NCBI GenBank assembly: GCA_024760905.1
Contig: CM045733.1
Span: 14,856,001 to 14,920,000 of the forward strand
From: Plotosus lineatus
Taxonomy: Eukaryota; Chordata; Actinopteri; Siluriformes; Plotosidae
Reading direction: 5' to 3'
Length of the DNA stretch: 64,000 bases
Shown here: positions 46,241 to 57,244 of the stretch, piece by piece
Position numbering within the stretch: position 1 is the first letter of the stretch
Layout of the letters: each line of letters starts with the position of its first letter
Notes under the pieces: generated by a model
The model's input: the letters and a program-made list of their open reading frames with translations, nothing else
Databases searched by the model: none
What the model was told of the DNA's origin: nothing
Translations under genes and position numbers: made by a program

Positions 46241-47077
46241 TGGATTTGTACCAGACCATATTGGCTTTGGCCCGCACGTTTGAAAAGATGTAAAATATTC
46301 TGTATTATAAGATGCTACAAACAGTATTATGCTAACTGCACTATGATAATATGCATAGATAAACCTTAAATGCTGCATTAGCTTCTCTTCATTGTTATAT
46401 TTTTATTATATTTACTTAAAACCAATGTGAATTTTTTTAAGTGTATTGCCTGATTTTTATTTTTTGTTTTGCGACTTTTAAGACAGATGTAAAGAAATGG
46501 GTTTGGAGCTTAAAATCTTGTGTGATTGTTTGAAACTGTTCCAAGAACAAACAGCCAGGTATATGTATTTTTATTTATATTAATATGTTATCGTGTTTGT
46601 TTTTGCTAGCTTTCATGCTAAACTAACACCAAAAAGGAAGCATCACTGATGCACATGCTGACTGTAAGAATGTTTAATTTTGCTGCTGAATTAAACGAAT
46701 CACGATAATTTATACACTTTCAGGATGAAGCAGGTGTGAAATCAATTGTTGTATCTTGTTCGGTTTTGGAAATCGTGAGTGCTGTATCTCTATTTTATTA
46801 TGAATACCATGAAGTTTAAATACATTTAAAGAGCATTTTTTCATTAAAAAAAAAAAAAGTAATCACGCTGGATTTAAAAAAAATAAAAATAAAAATCCTG
46901 GTTTATTATCAGTAGCCACACCCAGAAATTGGCACCATATCAAATTATTATTATTATATTTTTTAAACATTAAATTTCAAAACTTTGAAAATCACCTCAG
47001 ACAATGTTAATAGACCAAGATTTTTTGTTGGCAAAAGGGGTTTGTACAAAGTATTAACATCAGGTTTGCTAATAATT
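46241..47077. other. Intergenic or 3' UTR DNA
   Basis: AT-rich, no gene seen. ATTAAA followed by 13 A near 46843 could be a distal polyadenylation site or an old retro-tail. Confidence 0.4.
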
Positions 47078-47395
47078 TAATTGTAGGTAAAGGCAAAGTC
47101 TGTTTTGCTTTTTACACCCGAGCCTAGTGGCTCATCAGGCTGGCGCTGATCCCCGGTTTCCGTAGCATGAAGCGACCAGGAGTTCAACTCCTTCTGGATG
47201 GGACGCTAGTCCATCGCAGCTTACCTTCCCAGTATATTTTACTGGTTCCCGTTTACACTGCTGGATGAACAGAGGCACACTTGTGGTTGAGACCTTGCCC
47301 AGGGGTCTGAGCACAGTGGGGGTCTAACTGGGATTTGAATACACAACCTCCTGATCATGAGCCCAGCACCCTCACCACTATGTCACCAGCCCTAC
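47078..47395 (-). mobile_element. SINE-C copy 3
   Basis: Same order of blocks as 34425-34729. GCTAATAATT flanks both sides (47068-47077 and 47396-47405) as a candidate target duplication. Confidence 0.8.
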
Positions 47396-47399
47396 GCTA

Positions 47400-47515
47400 A
47401 TAATTGTGGCACTGTTTAATTAGGGTAATGGGGAGGCTGGCACCCATCTCAGCAAACTCTGGGCAAGGGCAGAGGACACCCTGGATGCCTGACCAGGCCA
47501 TCACAGGACTGGGTT
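47400..47515 (-). mobile_element. L2-like SINE tail fragment
   Basis: TTTAATTAGGGTAATGGGGA to CCTGACCAGGCCATCACAGG, the reverse complement of the tail. Confidence 0.5.
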
Positions 47516-47634
47516 TCTTTATTGTTGGTAAAAAGGTTGCTAAAGTTTTAATCGGGTCACAAACAGTTTTTCTTGTCTGATTTTTTTCCATGTTTCTTCA
47601 TGTCTTTGCGGATTTATTTTTATGAAAACAATTG

Positions 47635-47915
47635 AGGGCAGTGGTGGCTGAGTAGTATTGCCTCCCAGTGTCGCTAACTGGGTTATCAAAGGCGGGCCAT
47701 GTCTCTCACTGTCTATGGTAAGAGGCATGTAAAAGAACCATGGCTGACTTTCGTAAAAGAGTAGCCGTCAGCGTGTTTCTGTCCCTTGCTAAAGGGTTGT
47801 GACAGGAAGGGCATCCGACGTAAAAACCTCTGCCAAATCAAAATATGCGAAGCAAATGATTCGCTGTGGCGACTCCTGAGAAAGGGAAAAAGCTGAAAGA
47901 GAAGAAGAGAAGAAC
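47635..47915 (+). mobile_element. SINE-A copy with RTE-derived tail, head partly deleted
   Basis: GGGCAGTGGTGGCTGAGTAG, then the tRNA-like middle is missing, body GTTATCAAAGGCGGGCCATG, then GACAGGAAGGGCATCCGACG and CGCTGTGGCGACTCCTGAGA. It is joined directly to a second SINE-A at 47916. Confidence 0.85.
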
Positions 47916-48563
47916 GTGGCCGTATAGGACGCTGGATCGTTGATCCAAAGGTTGAGATTTCAAGTCCCACTCTCCACAAGGTTGTCACTGTCCTCCCAGT
48001 GCAGATAACTGGGTTATCAAAGGCCGGCCATGTCTCTCACTGTCTATGGTGAGAGGTTCATGTAAAAGAACCATTGCTGACTTTCGACAAGAGGAGCTGC
48101 ATAGCCGTCAGTATGTTTCCACCCTGCGATGGTCTGGTAAGCTGTCCAGGGTGTACTCTCCCCTCGCCCCGGGTTGATTGGGATGGGCACCAGCCTCCAT
48201 GCGAACCTAATTAGGATTAATAAAGGTACAGCTTTTTACACCTGAGTCATAGTGGCTCATCAGGCCGGTGCTTATCCCCGGTTTCCATAGCATGAAGCGA
48301 CCAGGAGTTCAATTCCTCCTGGATGGGACACTAGTCCATCGCAGGTTACCTTCCCAGTATATTTTTACTGGTTCCCATTTATACTGCTGGGTGAACAGAG
48401 GCACACTTGTGGTTAAGATCTTGCCCAGGGGTCTTAGTACAGTGGGGGTCTAACTGAGATTTGAACACAGAACCTCCTGATCATGAGCCCAGCACCCTAA
48501 CCACTACAACCACCAGCCCCACTAATTAGGATTAAGTAAGTGGTTCCATAAAATGAACTGAAC
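47916..48563 (+). mobile_element. SINE-A copy with L2-like tail, split by a SINE-C
   Basis: The head lacks its first bases (GTGGCCGTATAGGACGCTGG); body and L2-like tail run to 48220, are interrupted by SINE-C copy 4, and resume at 48536 (GTAAGTGGTTCCATAAAATG then AACTGAACTG). TGAAAACAATTG flanks the whole block at 47623-47634 and 48564-48575. Confidence 0.85.
48221..48521 (-). mobile_element. SINE-C copy 4, nested in a SINE-A tail
   Basis: Same structure as the other SINE-C copies. CTAATTAGGATTAA is repeated at 48207-48220 and 48522-48535; this target duplication is a piece of the L2-like tail of the host SINE. Confidence 0.9.
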
Positions 48564-48819
48564 TGAAAACAATTGCAGAGATTTGTGATTTTAATGAACC
48601 CTCAGGATGACGTCACCATTGGGTTAACGGTCCTGATTAGCTTTAGCATTTTTGGGGGGAGGGGGAGGGGGAATCCTTTCTGAACTCGTTCTTTTAATCA
48701 TTTATACCTTAAATGTGGGTCCAATATTCTCATGATTCGTCTTTATTGTCGTTTTTTTTAGTCACAGAAACTGTAATGACCTCTAAACAGATGAGAAAGA
48801 AACTGAGCTCGCTGTGAAT

Positions 48820-49330
48820 CATGTTGCTGGCGGATGGCTTGTTTGGCTCACGCGACCGGAAGTGCCCGGATGTGCCCAGATTTCTCCCTTCTCTCCTCCC
48901 TTCTGTGGATAGTGACCGCCTCTTTCCATCTTCTCCAACCTTCTCTGTTTCCGCTCTTGTTTTGCGAAAAGGAAAAAAATGGACACTAGTTGAACGTTAC
49001 AAGTCCACAGCGAATTGTTTTCACGCTTTAATTGTGAACTAATTCATTAAAATCTTTTGTGTTTTTGTTTTGATGCGCGAGCCCGAGGTGTGAGGCACGG
49101 AGTGAGGAGATAAAAGTTCAAAACTAACTTATTGTGTTCGCCTCGCAGTTTATAGTTTGGAAAACACAAGCTGGGACTGTTTTTTTTTTCTTTTTTGCTG
49201 TTGGGAGATTGAAAAAAAGGTGAGTGAGTGATGCGCTTTAAAAAAAAAAAAGTTTGGTTTGTTTGTTTGTTTGTTTGTGTTCCCTTTAAAGCAAAGCGCG
49301 CGCGTGCCCAGCGTCTGTTTACAACAATAA
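48820..49330 (+). promoter_or_regulatory. Possible promoter and untranslated first exon of a downstream gene
   Basis: GC content and CpG density rise relative to the surroundings (CACGCGACCGGAAGTGCCCG with an ETS-like CCGGAAGT core near 48851; GATGCGCGAGCCCGAGGTGT near 49073; AAAGCGCGCGCGTGCCCAGC near 49293). A consensus donor AAAAAAGGTGAGTGAG at about 49220 could end a noncoding exon. No ATG-led frame of note, and no later exon was found up to 64000. Confidence 0.35.
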
Positions 49331-49912
49331 GATTTTAATCAACACTTAAGCCTGTAGGGATCATCAATCTCCCGCATCATTCAATACTAATTCATAAAAA
49401 TCCCTAAAAAAATATTTTTTCTTTTTTTTTCAGATCTAGCTTCCCACGCGCTTTCACCACCAACACTGCGTTCCTTATAGATGATGCACGAAAAAGTTTC
49501 AGATTGCATCCAGATAGTGACTAATATCTTTAGTTTGCATTGCAGGAGAACTAAGCAGTGTGAATAATTTTATTTTTATTATAAGGTGGCTGATGCACGC
49601 GCCAAAGCATCCGTGCAGGTTATTACTGTATTTGTGCTGTTCCAGGAAAATCAGAAAATGTGAAATAAAGTTGTTTTTAATTACCATAAACCTTCAACAC
49701 AGCCATCAATAAGATTCCCAAAAAGGCACTTAATCGTATTAGTTTTTTAGGGAAGGTGGAGTCTATCTCAGCCAACACTGAGTACACCCTGAATAGCTCG
49801 TCAGATCATCAGAGGGAAACACACACGCATTCAGAAACTAAGAGCAGCTTGAAAGAGCCAGTTACAAGAGTTTTTTTTTTTTAAGTACAGAGTGTGTGTG
49901 TGTGTATATGTG

Positions 49913-49917
<5 letters not shown>
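49331..49917. other. Noncoding DNA with a decayed SINE tail
   Basis: Around 49725-49860 AAAAAGGCACTTAATCGTAT onward resembles a minus-strand L2-like SINE tail. Nothing else recognised. Confidence 0.35.

Positions 49918-49977
<60 letters not shown>
49918..49977. repeat. (TA)n array
   Basis: About 58 bases of TA. Confidence 0.93.
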
Positions 49978-49982
<5 letters not shown>

Positions 49983-50054
49983 CACAAAAAGATTTTCTGA
50001 GTAGATCCTTCCATAGGAGAGTGCTCAATACTTTTTGGTAGAGCAAATAACAAA

Positions 50055-50277
50055 AATAAAAGGACAGGACAAAGACTTTCTATTGAAACTCCATTTATCA
50101 CTACAGATCTGTTTCGAGGGGTGGTGAAACCATCCTCTCTCTTCAGGTGATTATATTCTATAAATTCTATATATTCTACAATCACCTGAAGAGAGAGGAT
50201 GGTTTCACCACCCCTCGAAACAGATCTGTAGTGATAAATGGAGTTTCAATAGAAAGTCTTTGTCCTGTCCTTTTATT
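50055..50277. repeat. 98-base inverted repeat with 27-base loop
   Basis: 50055-50152 and 50180-50277 are reverse complements with no mismatch that I could find. Both contain GATCTGTTTCGAGGGGTGGT or its complement. The palindrome lies between the TA arrays 49918-49977 and 50290-50328. Confidence 0.92.
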
Positions 50278-50288
50278 ATTATTTTTTT

Positions 50289-50332
<44 letters not shown>

Positions 50333-50337
50333 CATAC

Positions 50338-51000
50338 CCCCCCCGGCAGGGGAGCCCTCAGCTGTGACGACCACATCGCACACAGTCGTCCCCGCGATCG
50401 GCTCCAGCCCCTAGGATCCCGAACGGACAGGATCCGGTGTGCTGATCCAGTGTGCTGGATCCGAAGGCGGGAAACGCGCCAAGTGCCCATAGTAGCGCAG
50501 CTGACGGTCGTGGATCAAGCAGGTTACTCTTACCATCCCCGCATCCCCGAGCACCTTCTGGTTGGTAACAAAGTCCCACCAGCGGTATCCGAAGATGCGG
50601 CGAAGGGAAGTCGTAACAAAGGAATTCAGTCGTCATCCAAGCTCAACCGTGAGCGTCCATGTCTCGCTCGAGTAGAGCAAGACAGGGAGCACAAGGGAGC
50701 GAAAGACTTGGGTTTTCGTCTGCCTGCTCAGATACCTCGAACGCCACACGGTCCTGTCCAGCGCGTTTCCCGCCTTCGAACCCAGCACACCGGATCCTGT
50801 CCGATTGGGATCCTTGGGGCTGGAGCCAATCTCGGGGACGACCGCGTGCGACGTGGTTGTTGCAGCTGAGGACTGCCCTGCCGGGGGGTATAGGCCCTGC
50901 GCAGGCCTGGTCGATCGCCAGGAGACGGCCGGATTAGTGGAGGCGGCTGGTGGACGCAGCGAAGTGCTGTCCCGGCGCATACACTCATACCTGACCTAAC
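50338..51000 (-). mobile_element. Rearranged non-LTR retrotransposon fragment
   Basis: On the minus strand one frame reads YLSRQTKTQVFRSLVLPVLL YSSETW, a C-terminal block common downstream of the reverse transcriptase in several fish LINE clades. The GGATCC-rich block around 50400-50480 recurs at 50770-50830, so the fragment contains an internal duplication. Clade not determined. Confidence 0.6.
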
Positions 51001-51049
51001 CTGGGTTATCAAAGGTGGGCCATGTCTGTTTGATAACCCAGTTAGTTGC

Positions 51050-51148
51050 ATTTCCTTATTTTTCAATTCGATGAATATTTAAAAAAAAAAAAAAAACTTG
51101 ATGCACTGAAGCCGTATGAATTGAAGCGTGAAGTAGCGAGGGATCCCT
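51050..51148 (-). mobile_element. MITE family 2, end fragment
   Basis: ATTCGATGAATATTT, an A run, then ATGCACTGAAGCCGTATGAA and AGCGAGGGATCCCTA match the right end of the family. Confidence 0.65.
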
Positions 51149-51394
51149 ATGTGTGTGCGTGTACATATATACATGCATGCAATTAACCCATCTAGCGAAC
51201 CCACGCACCGTCTCGGATCAGTGGGCTACAACACATGGCAGCACCCAGCGAGCAGTCCAGAGTTAGGTGCCTTGCTCAGCAGCACTTCAGCCTTGAAGTT
51301 GGAGAAACATTGTTTCCTGTTGAGTCACGAATAGAACCAGCAACCTTTAAGCCCCAAAGCCGTTTCTCTAACCAAAATACCATGGGTGCCTCCG

Positions 51395-51530
51395 AATATG
51401 CATGTCTTTGGACTGTGGTAGGAAACCCATGCATGCACATTGGCAACATGGAACCGCTTGAGCCCAGGACTAGAACCCAGGACCTTCTTTCTATGATATG
51501 GATGTCCTAACCACTACTCCACTGCCCTGT
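51395..51530 (-). mobile_element. Degenerate SINE head and body
   Basis: GCATGTCTTTGGACTGTGGT then CTAACCACTACTCCACTGCC, the reverse complement of a SINE-B-like head. Confidence 0.5.
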
Positions 51531-51654
51531 CAAACATTTTAGCCAAAACTCTTCACTGCTTTACCCTTTATTGAGCTCAGATTCAAGAAGTTAGGACTGT
51601 TGTAACATTTGTTGAAATTTTATTTGATTGTGTATAATATCTGTAGACAGGATG

Positions 51655-52495
51655 AATGAGTGGAGATGAGCGCTGGGATTATTTGTGATAGAAGGGTGTC
51701 TGTAAGAGTGAAGAAAGAGCTTTATAAAACAGTGTTGAGGCTACTGGTGCTGGATGGTTAGGAAATTATAATGCTGATAGAATGACAGGAGATGGACCTG
51801 ATCATAGGAGGGATCTACACTGGGAATGACAAGAATGGACAGAATTAGAAAATAATGTTAGTGGGACAGCACAGGTGGGATTGAACATGTGCAGAAGGCT
51901 ATATTGGTGAAAGAATGTTAACGATTGACCTGCCTGGTAGAAGAGGAAGAGGAAGATCAAAGAGGAGATTTATGGATATGGTGAAGGAGGACATTCCATG
52001 TCCGAAAGGTCAGAGTCAGTAGTCGAGGATTGGTCCAACACAACCCAGGCCTTGGGCTGCCATCAACTCGCAGCTCATGCACCCCCTATAGCCGCTTCCA
52101 CAGGTGGTGGGTTCATGGGAAGTTGGACCCATGTCTCCTTTTTGGCTCACTTTCGAGTCCTTTTCTCAGACCTGGCTACAGGGGGACCCCGGTGACCGGT
52201 GTCCAGGCAAGGAAAACGATGTCCTTGTTCCATTATGTATAAGGGTTTTCTGAACCACACTTCGTCTGAATCTTCACTTCAGACTTATTTGCCTTGGGTG
52301 ATCCTACCAGGTGCATGACGCCTCCGACAACATAGCTCCTAGGATCATTAGAACACGCAAACGTCTCCACCACATAGAGGTTAAGATTCAAGGAAGGGAG
52401 GACATGCAGGTGATTGGAGAGAAAAGAGCAAGATGGAGAAGGATGATCTGCTTTGGCAACCCTTCAAGGGAGCAGCCAAAAGAAGTAATAGTAAC
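51655..52495 (+). mobile_element. Old Expander-like RTE 3' region, interrupted
   Basis: 51655-51995 is a strongly diverged RTE C-terminal region (GTGATAGAAGGGTGTCTGTA, AGGAGATTTATGGATATGGT). About 385 unrelated bases follow (51996-52380), then the RTE end resumes (GGAAGGGAGGACATGCAGGT to TTCAAGGGAGCAGCCAAAAG). The insert contains GTGACCGGTGTCCAGGCAAG and CTAGGATCATTAGAACACGC, a block I associate with another fish LINE 3' region. Confidence 0.7.
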
Positions 52496-52499
52496 ATGA

Positions 52500-53071
52500 T
52501 GCCAGGATTAGACCACATGTGACTTTTTTTCACAGCATATTCAAGAATCAACCTGCCATGTCTGATCCTGACTTGTCATGTCTTGTCCTGGAGGCATTGG
52601 CAATTTATCTACGCATGAACCATCGAGGAACTCGTCACTGTTGTTGTCGAACTAGATGAGAAAATATAAAAATGTTCTCATGCTAAACTTTGTGTTGAGG
52701 TTTCATGGAATGTCCCAGATGTTACACCAATATTCTGTGATTACATTCAGCCTTGATGCTGATGATGAAATTTGTTGGCCATGAGAAAATAATCATGTCA
52801 AAATTTGTCCTGAGACCATGTATTCTGATTCCAGCGAAAAATCAGAGGAAGTACGCCTTGCATGGATCTACTAGTCCAGTGAGAAGAGTGAACTTGACAC
52901 AGCTTTAGAAAAAGTCAGGATGTGTTTGAAGAGCCGTGGCACTTTCTACCATGGCTTCCAGAAATACATCAGGAAAAAACACTAAGAGTGTTGTAGGAAA
53001 TTATTCATGCCGGAGGGGTGTGATATGGCTGATGTGAAGCAGAGGAGTCTGATTTATACTTGCTGTGGGAT

Positions 53072-53072
<1 letters not shown>
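52500..53072. other. Noncoding DNA, nothing recognised
   Basis: No exon or repeat ends seen before the (GT)n array at 53073-53109. Confidence 0.4.
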
Positions 53073-53117
<45 letters not shown>

Positions 53118-53125
53118 TGAGAGAG
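53073..53125. repeat. (GT)n(GA)n microsatellite
   Basis: About 37 bases of GT followed by GA-rich sequence. Confidence 0.9.
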
Positions 53126-53422
53126 AGGAAACTGTAACAGCATGAGGGCTGTTGTTCACACACTCACTTGGTTATGTTCTGTACATCTGGAGGAATGCAA
53201 AGGGACATCCAGTCTAGCTGGTGTATCAGAGACCAAACATCACCAGTCGTTCAGGTTTTCTTGAGTTGAAGCGTGAAAACTTGAGTAAAAAAAATCCCAC
53301 TCTCGAAAATCTGGTAGGCTGGTGCATAAAACATTCCTTTCAGTAGATCTGTTGTTATTATTATTATTATTATTATTGTTGTTGTTACCGAGTTATTACA
53401 GTTTAATGAAAACACTCATAAC

Positions 53423-53770
53423 TGGGCAGTGGTGGTCTAGTGGTATAGGGCGCTGGATCGCTGATCCAAAGGTTGGGGGTTCGAGTCCCACTCTCCACAA
53501 GCTTGCCACTATCCCCCGCAGTGCAGCTGACTGGATTATCAAAGGTGGGCCATGTCTCTCACTGTCTATGGTGAGAGGCATGTAAAAGAACCATTGCTGA
53601 CTTTCGTAAAGAGTAGCTGCAAAGTCGTCAGCGTGTTTCTGTCCCTTGCTAAAAAGGGTTGTGACAGGAAGGGCATCCGACGTAAAAACCTCTGCCAAAT
53701 CAAACGTGCGAATCAGATGATTCGCTGTGGCGACTCCCGAGTAAAAGGGAAAAAGCCAAAAGGAAGACAG
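53423..53770 (+). mobile_element. SINE-A copy with RTE-derived tail and 16-base TSD
   Basis: Full-length: head GGGCAGTGGTGGTCTAGTGG with intact A and B boxes, SINE-A body to GTGTTTCTGTCCCTTGCTAA, then GACAGGAAGGGCATCCGACG, a short spacer, ATGATTCGCTGTGGCGACTC, and AAAAAGCCAAAAGGAAG. TGAAAACACTCATAAC flanks it at 53407-53422 and 53771-53786. Confidence 0.93.
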
Positions 53771-53786
53771 TGAAAACACTCATAAC

Positions 53787-54127
53787 CCTATTTGAAAACC
53801 AAGCATCTCTGAGATGAGTCTTGACCCCCAGTTTGAAAATCCCTGAAATTATTTTAATGCAGAAGGTAGACAAAAACCAGCAATGGTGATAGTGATGGGA
53901 TGTTCAGAATTTCTGGAAAGATGGTGATTAGTGCGTAGTTATTTGGAATGATGATCAGTGATTCTAGGTAAGATAGTTATCTCTGATTGGTTGTTTGTGA
54001 AAATAGTGATCATTGGTTGTTGGAAAAAATGATGTGATTGATCATTTGGGAATAATTTATTGTATTTTATATTGATATACTACAGTAACTTTACAAGGAA
54101 AAGGTCGTTTCCAACATCCAAAGTGAG

Positions 54128-54174
<47 letters not shown>

Positions 54175-55397
54175 CGAGCACATACACTTTGAGCAGTGGG
54201 TTGCCATATATTGTAGCACCCAGAGAGCAGGTTGGAGTTGTTGTTTTCAAGGATAACTCAGCCATGATGGTGCAGTGGAAGGGAAGGTGCAGCCCACCCC
54301 CTTTCCCATACTGCTTTTGGTCCAAAACCCACTTCTGATTCACTGATTGGTTATTGGGGAAAATGTTGGTAAGTGATTGATTGTTGAGGGTGGGAGGATT
54401 TTTTTATTTTGGTAAATTTTTTTTGTTCCTGGCAAATTAATGTCTTTTTTTCCCCCAACTCCATTTATTGAGAACAACAGACAAAACCCATTTTTCATGC
54501 CAAGCTTTGGTTTTGTGAGCTGTACAGCACTCCCCCCCCCCCTCCTCAAAAAAATAACCATTTGTGATAAATTTTTGACTTTTTTTTTTTTTTACGATAA
54601 AGCTAAAACAGAACATAACTGCACAGTTTATTCATAAACATGCAGCAAGAATATTTATAAATAAAGGAGATAATTCTTCAAAGCTCAGTAAATAACTACC
54701 CTGTTCTTGAAAGTTGTTGCTGAATCTGTACAAATGAGGAATGTTTTCATAAATGTAATTGCTTTGTCAACATTGTATTATGTTTGAAATGATGTTTAAA
54801 CCCTTTTCACAAAATCACAAAAAGAAAATATGATGACCACAACTCTGAAAAATGGATTTGTCCAGAAATTAGTAGTGAATGAGAGAACTGGTTAATTTAC
54901 AATGTTGTTCTGACCACAAAACGAACGTTTGGAGGTCAAGACCACTTGTTTCTCTATTGGTTGGTTGTGACGAAACAGGAAATTTGTGGTTTTAACCCAG
55001 GAATGAGACAAAAGTCAAAATTTCCTCACTTTAGTATTATCTTCTTCTTCGTGTTATCAATAGTTAAATGTTATGAATGATATTCAGTGATGGGGTCCCC
55101 CCCCCCCTTCTTTTTTTGGGAGTGGAATGGTCAATGATCAGTTGTTTGAAAAAATAATGATTACTGACTGGATAATTTAAAAAGTGGCCATCAATGATTG
55201 GTTGATCAGAACAGTGATTAACATTGTTAGTATCCATCAAGGCTCTTCTCTGTTTTAGTGCAAAAGTGATGGATTTAACCCCAATGTCTGAACAATATCA
55301 CGGTCTGGATTTTAAAGCATGAGTGGAGTGCTACCTTTTCATAGCAAGCATCGATCAGCACTTTATTTTTTTTAAAAAGTGTGATTTTCCTTATTGT
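53787..55397. other. Noncoding DNA with microsatellite and homopolymers
   Basis: A (CA)n array lies at 54130-54173. The motif GATTGGTTGTTTG and variants recur loosely between 53930 and 55210, suggesting a decayed tandem array. No gene seen. Confidence 0.4.
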
Positions 55398-55490
55398 ATT
55401 TTCTTCATAACAATGCAACCATGAGGTGGGGGGGGGGGGGGGGCACTAACCAGTGTCTCTCCCCCTCATGCCGGTCCCAAGCCCGGAGAA

Positions 55491-57068
55491 ATGCAGAGGG
55501 TTGTGTCAGGAAGGGCATCCGACGTAAAACCAATGCCAAACTTTTATGATGCAAATCAGAAGTATTACCCCATACAGGATCGGTCGAGGCCCGGGTTAAC
55601 AACGACCGCCATCAGTGTCAATCAACAGGGTGCTGATGGAAATTGGACTACTGTTGGTCGAAGATGTCGAAGAAGGAGAGGTGGGAGGCGTGTCCGTAGG
55701 CAGAAAGAGAAGAGGAAAGGCACGAGTCTAGGACTGAGAGTGGGGACTTTGAATGTTGGAACTATGCAAAGAAAAGGTAGAGAGCTGGCTGACATGATGC
55801 AGAGGAGGAAGGTGGACATATTGTGTGTTCAGGAGACCAGGTGGAAAGGTAGCAAAGCTAAAAGTTTAGGAGCAGGGTTTCAGCTATTTTATCATGGTGT
55901 GGATGGGAAGAGAAATGGAGTAGGAGTCATCTTGAAGGAGGGGTTTGTCAGGAATGTTCTAAAAGTGAAAAGAGTGTCAGACAGAGTGATGAGTCTCAAG
56001 TTAGAAATTGAAGGTGTGATGTTCAATGTTGTTAGTGCTTATGCCCCACAGGCAGGATGTGAGCTAAAAGAGAAGGATAGATTCTGGAATGAGTTAGATG
56101 AAGTGATGCAGAGTACCCCCAGAGGTGAAAGAGTGGTCATTGGTGCAGACTTCAATGAACATGTTGGTGCAGGCAACAGAGGGGACGAGGAAGTGATGGG
56201 CAGGTTTGGTATCCAGGACAGGAACGCAGAAGGACAAATGTTGATAGATTTTGCAAAAAGGATGGAAATGGCTGTGGTGAATACTTTCTTCCAGAAGAAA
56301 CAGGAGCATAGGGTGACTTATGAAAGCGGAGGTAGGAGCACACAGGTAGACTACATCTTGTGTAGGCGATGTCATTTGAAGGAAGTCAGTGACTGCAAAG
56401 TAGTAGTGGGTGAGAGTGTTGCCAAACAGGATAGGATGGTGGTGTGCAGGATGATGCTGATGGTGAGAAAGGTGAAGAAGGCAAAGGTAGAGCAGAAGAC
56501 AAAGTGGTGGAAGTTGAAAAAGGAAGAGTGTCGTGTTGTCTTCAAAGAGGAGTTGAAACAGGCTTTGGGTGGCCAGGAAGTGCTTCCAAATGACTGGACA
56601 ACCACAGCAAATGTGATCAGGGACACAGGTAAGAGAGTACTTGGTGTGTCCTCTGGAAGGAAAGTAGATAAGGAGACTTGGTGGTGGAATGAGGAAGTGC
56701 AGGAGTGTGTACAAAGGAAGAGGTTAGCTAAGAAAAAGTGGGACATTGAGAGGACCAAAGAGAGTAAACAGGAGTACAGGGAGACACAGCGTGAGGTGAA
56801 AGTAGCAGTGGCTAAGGCCAAACAGAGGGCGTATGATGACTTGTTTGATAGGTTGGACAGTAAAGAGGGAGAAAATGATTTATACAGGTTGGCACAGCAG
56901 AGAAATAGAGATGGGAAGGACGTGCAGCAAGTTAAATTGATAAAGGACAGAGAGGGAAATGTATTGACTGATGACAGAAGTGTGCTGGGAAGATGGAAAG
57001 AGTACTTTGAAGAGCTGATGAATGAGGAAAATGAGAGAGAGAAAAAGAGTAGAAGAGGTGACCATTGA
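55491..57068 (+). pseudogene. RTE endonuclease and linker (ORF, N-terminal part)
   Basis: 525 codons. The AP-endonuclease motifs are in order: TLNVGTM and [39 protein letters not shown] and [10 protein letters not shown]. The linker follows ([20 protein letters not shown]). The frame ends at 57066-57068 because of a one-base gain in an AG/A run near 57045; in the copy at 16879 this run stays in frame. Confidence 0.88.
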
Positions 57069-57244
57069 GGAGCAGGATGTAGCAAAGATCAGTAAGGGTG
57101 AAGTGAGAAGGGCATTGAAGAGGATGAAGAATGGAAAGGCAGTTGGTCCTGATGACATACCTGTGGAGGTATGGAAGTGTCTAGGAGAGGTAGCAGTAGA
57201 TTTTCTGACAAGGTATTTTCAACAAAGTCCTACAGAGTGAGCAG

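Noticed and set aside
46830..46870. ATTAAA plus poly(A) as a processed pseudogene end
   Set aside because: No intronless coding sequence precedes it and no flanking duplication is seen; more simply AT-rich downstream sequence or a distal polyadenylation site.
53440..53500. tRNA gene-like sequence with A and B boxes
   Set aside because: It is the head of a SINE, repeated at 13740, 29360 and 43245 with the same body attached. The cloverleaf is not maintained outside the promoter boxes, so it is not a functional tRNA gene.
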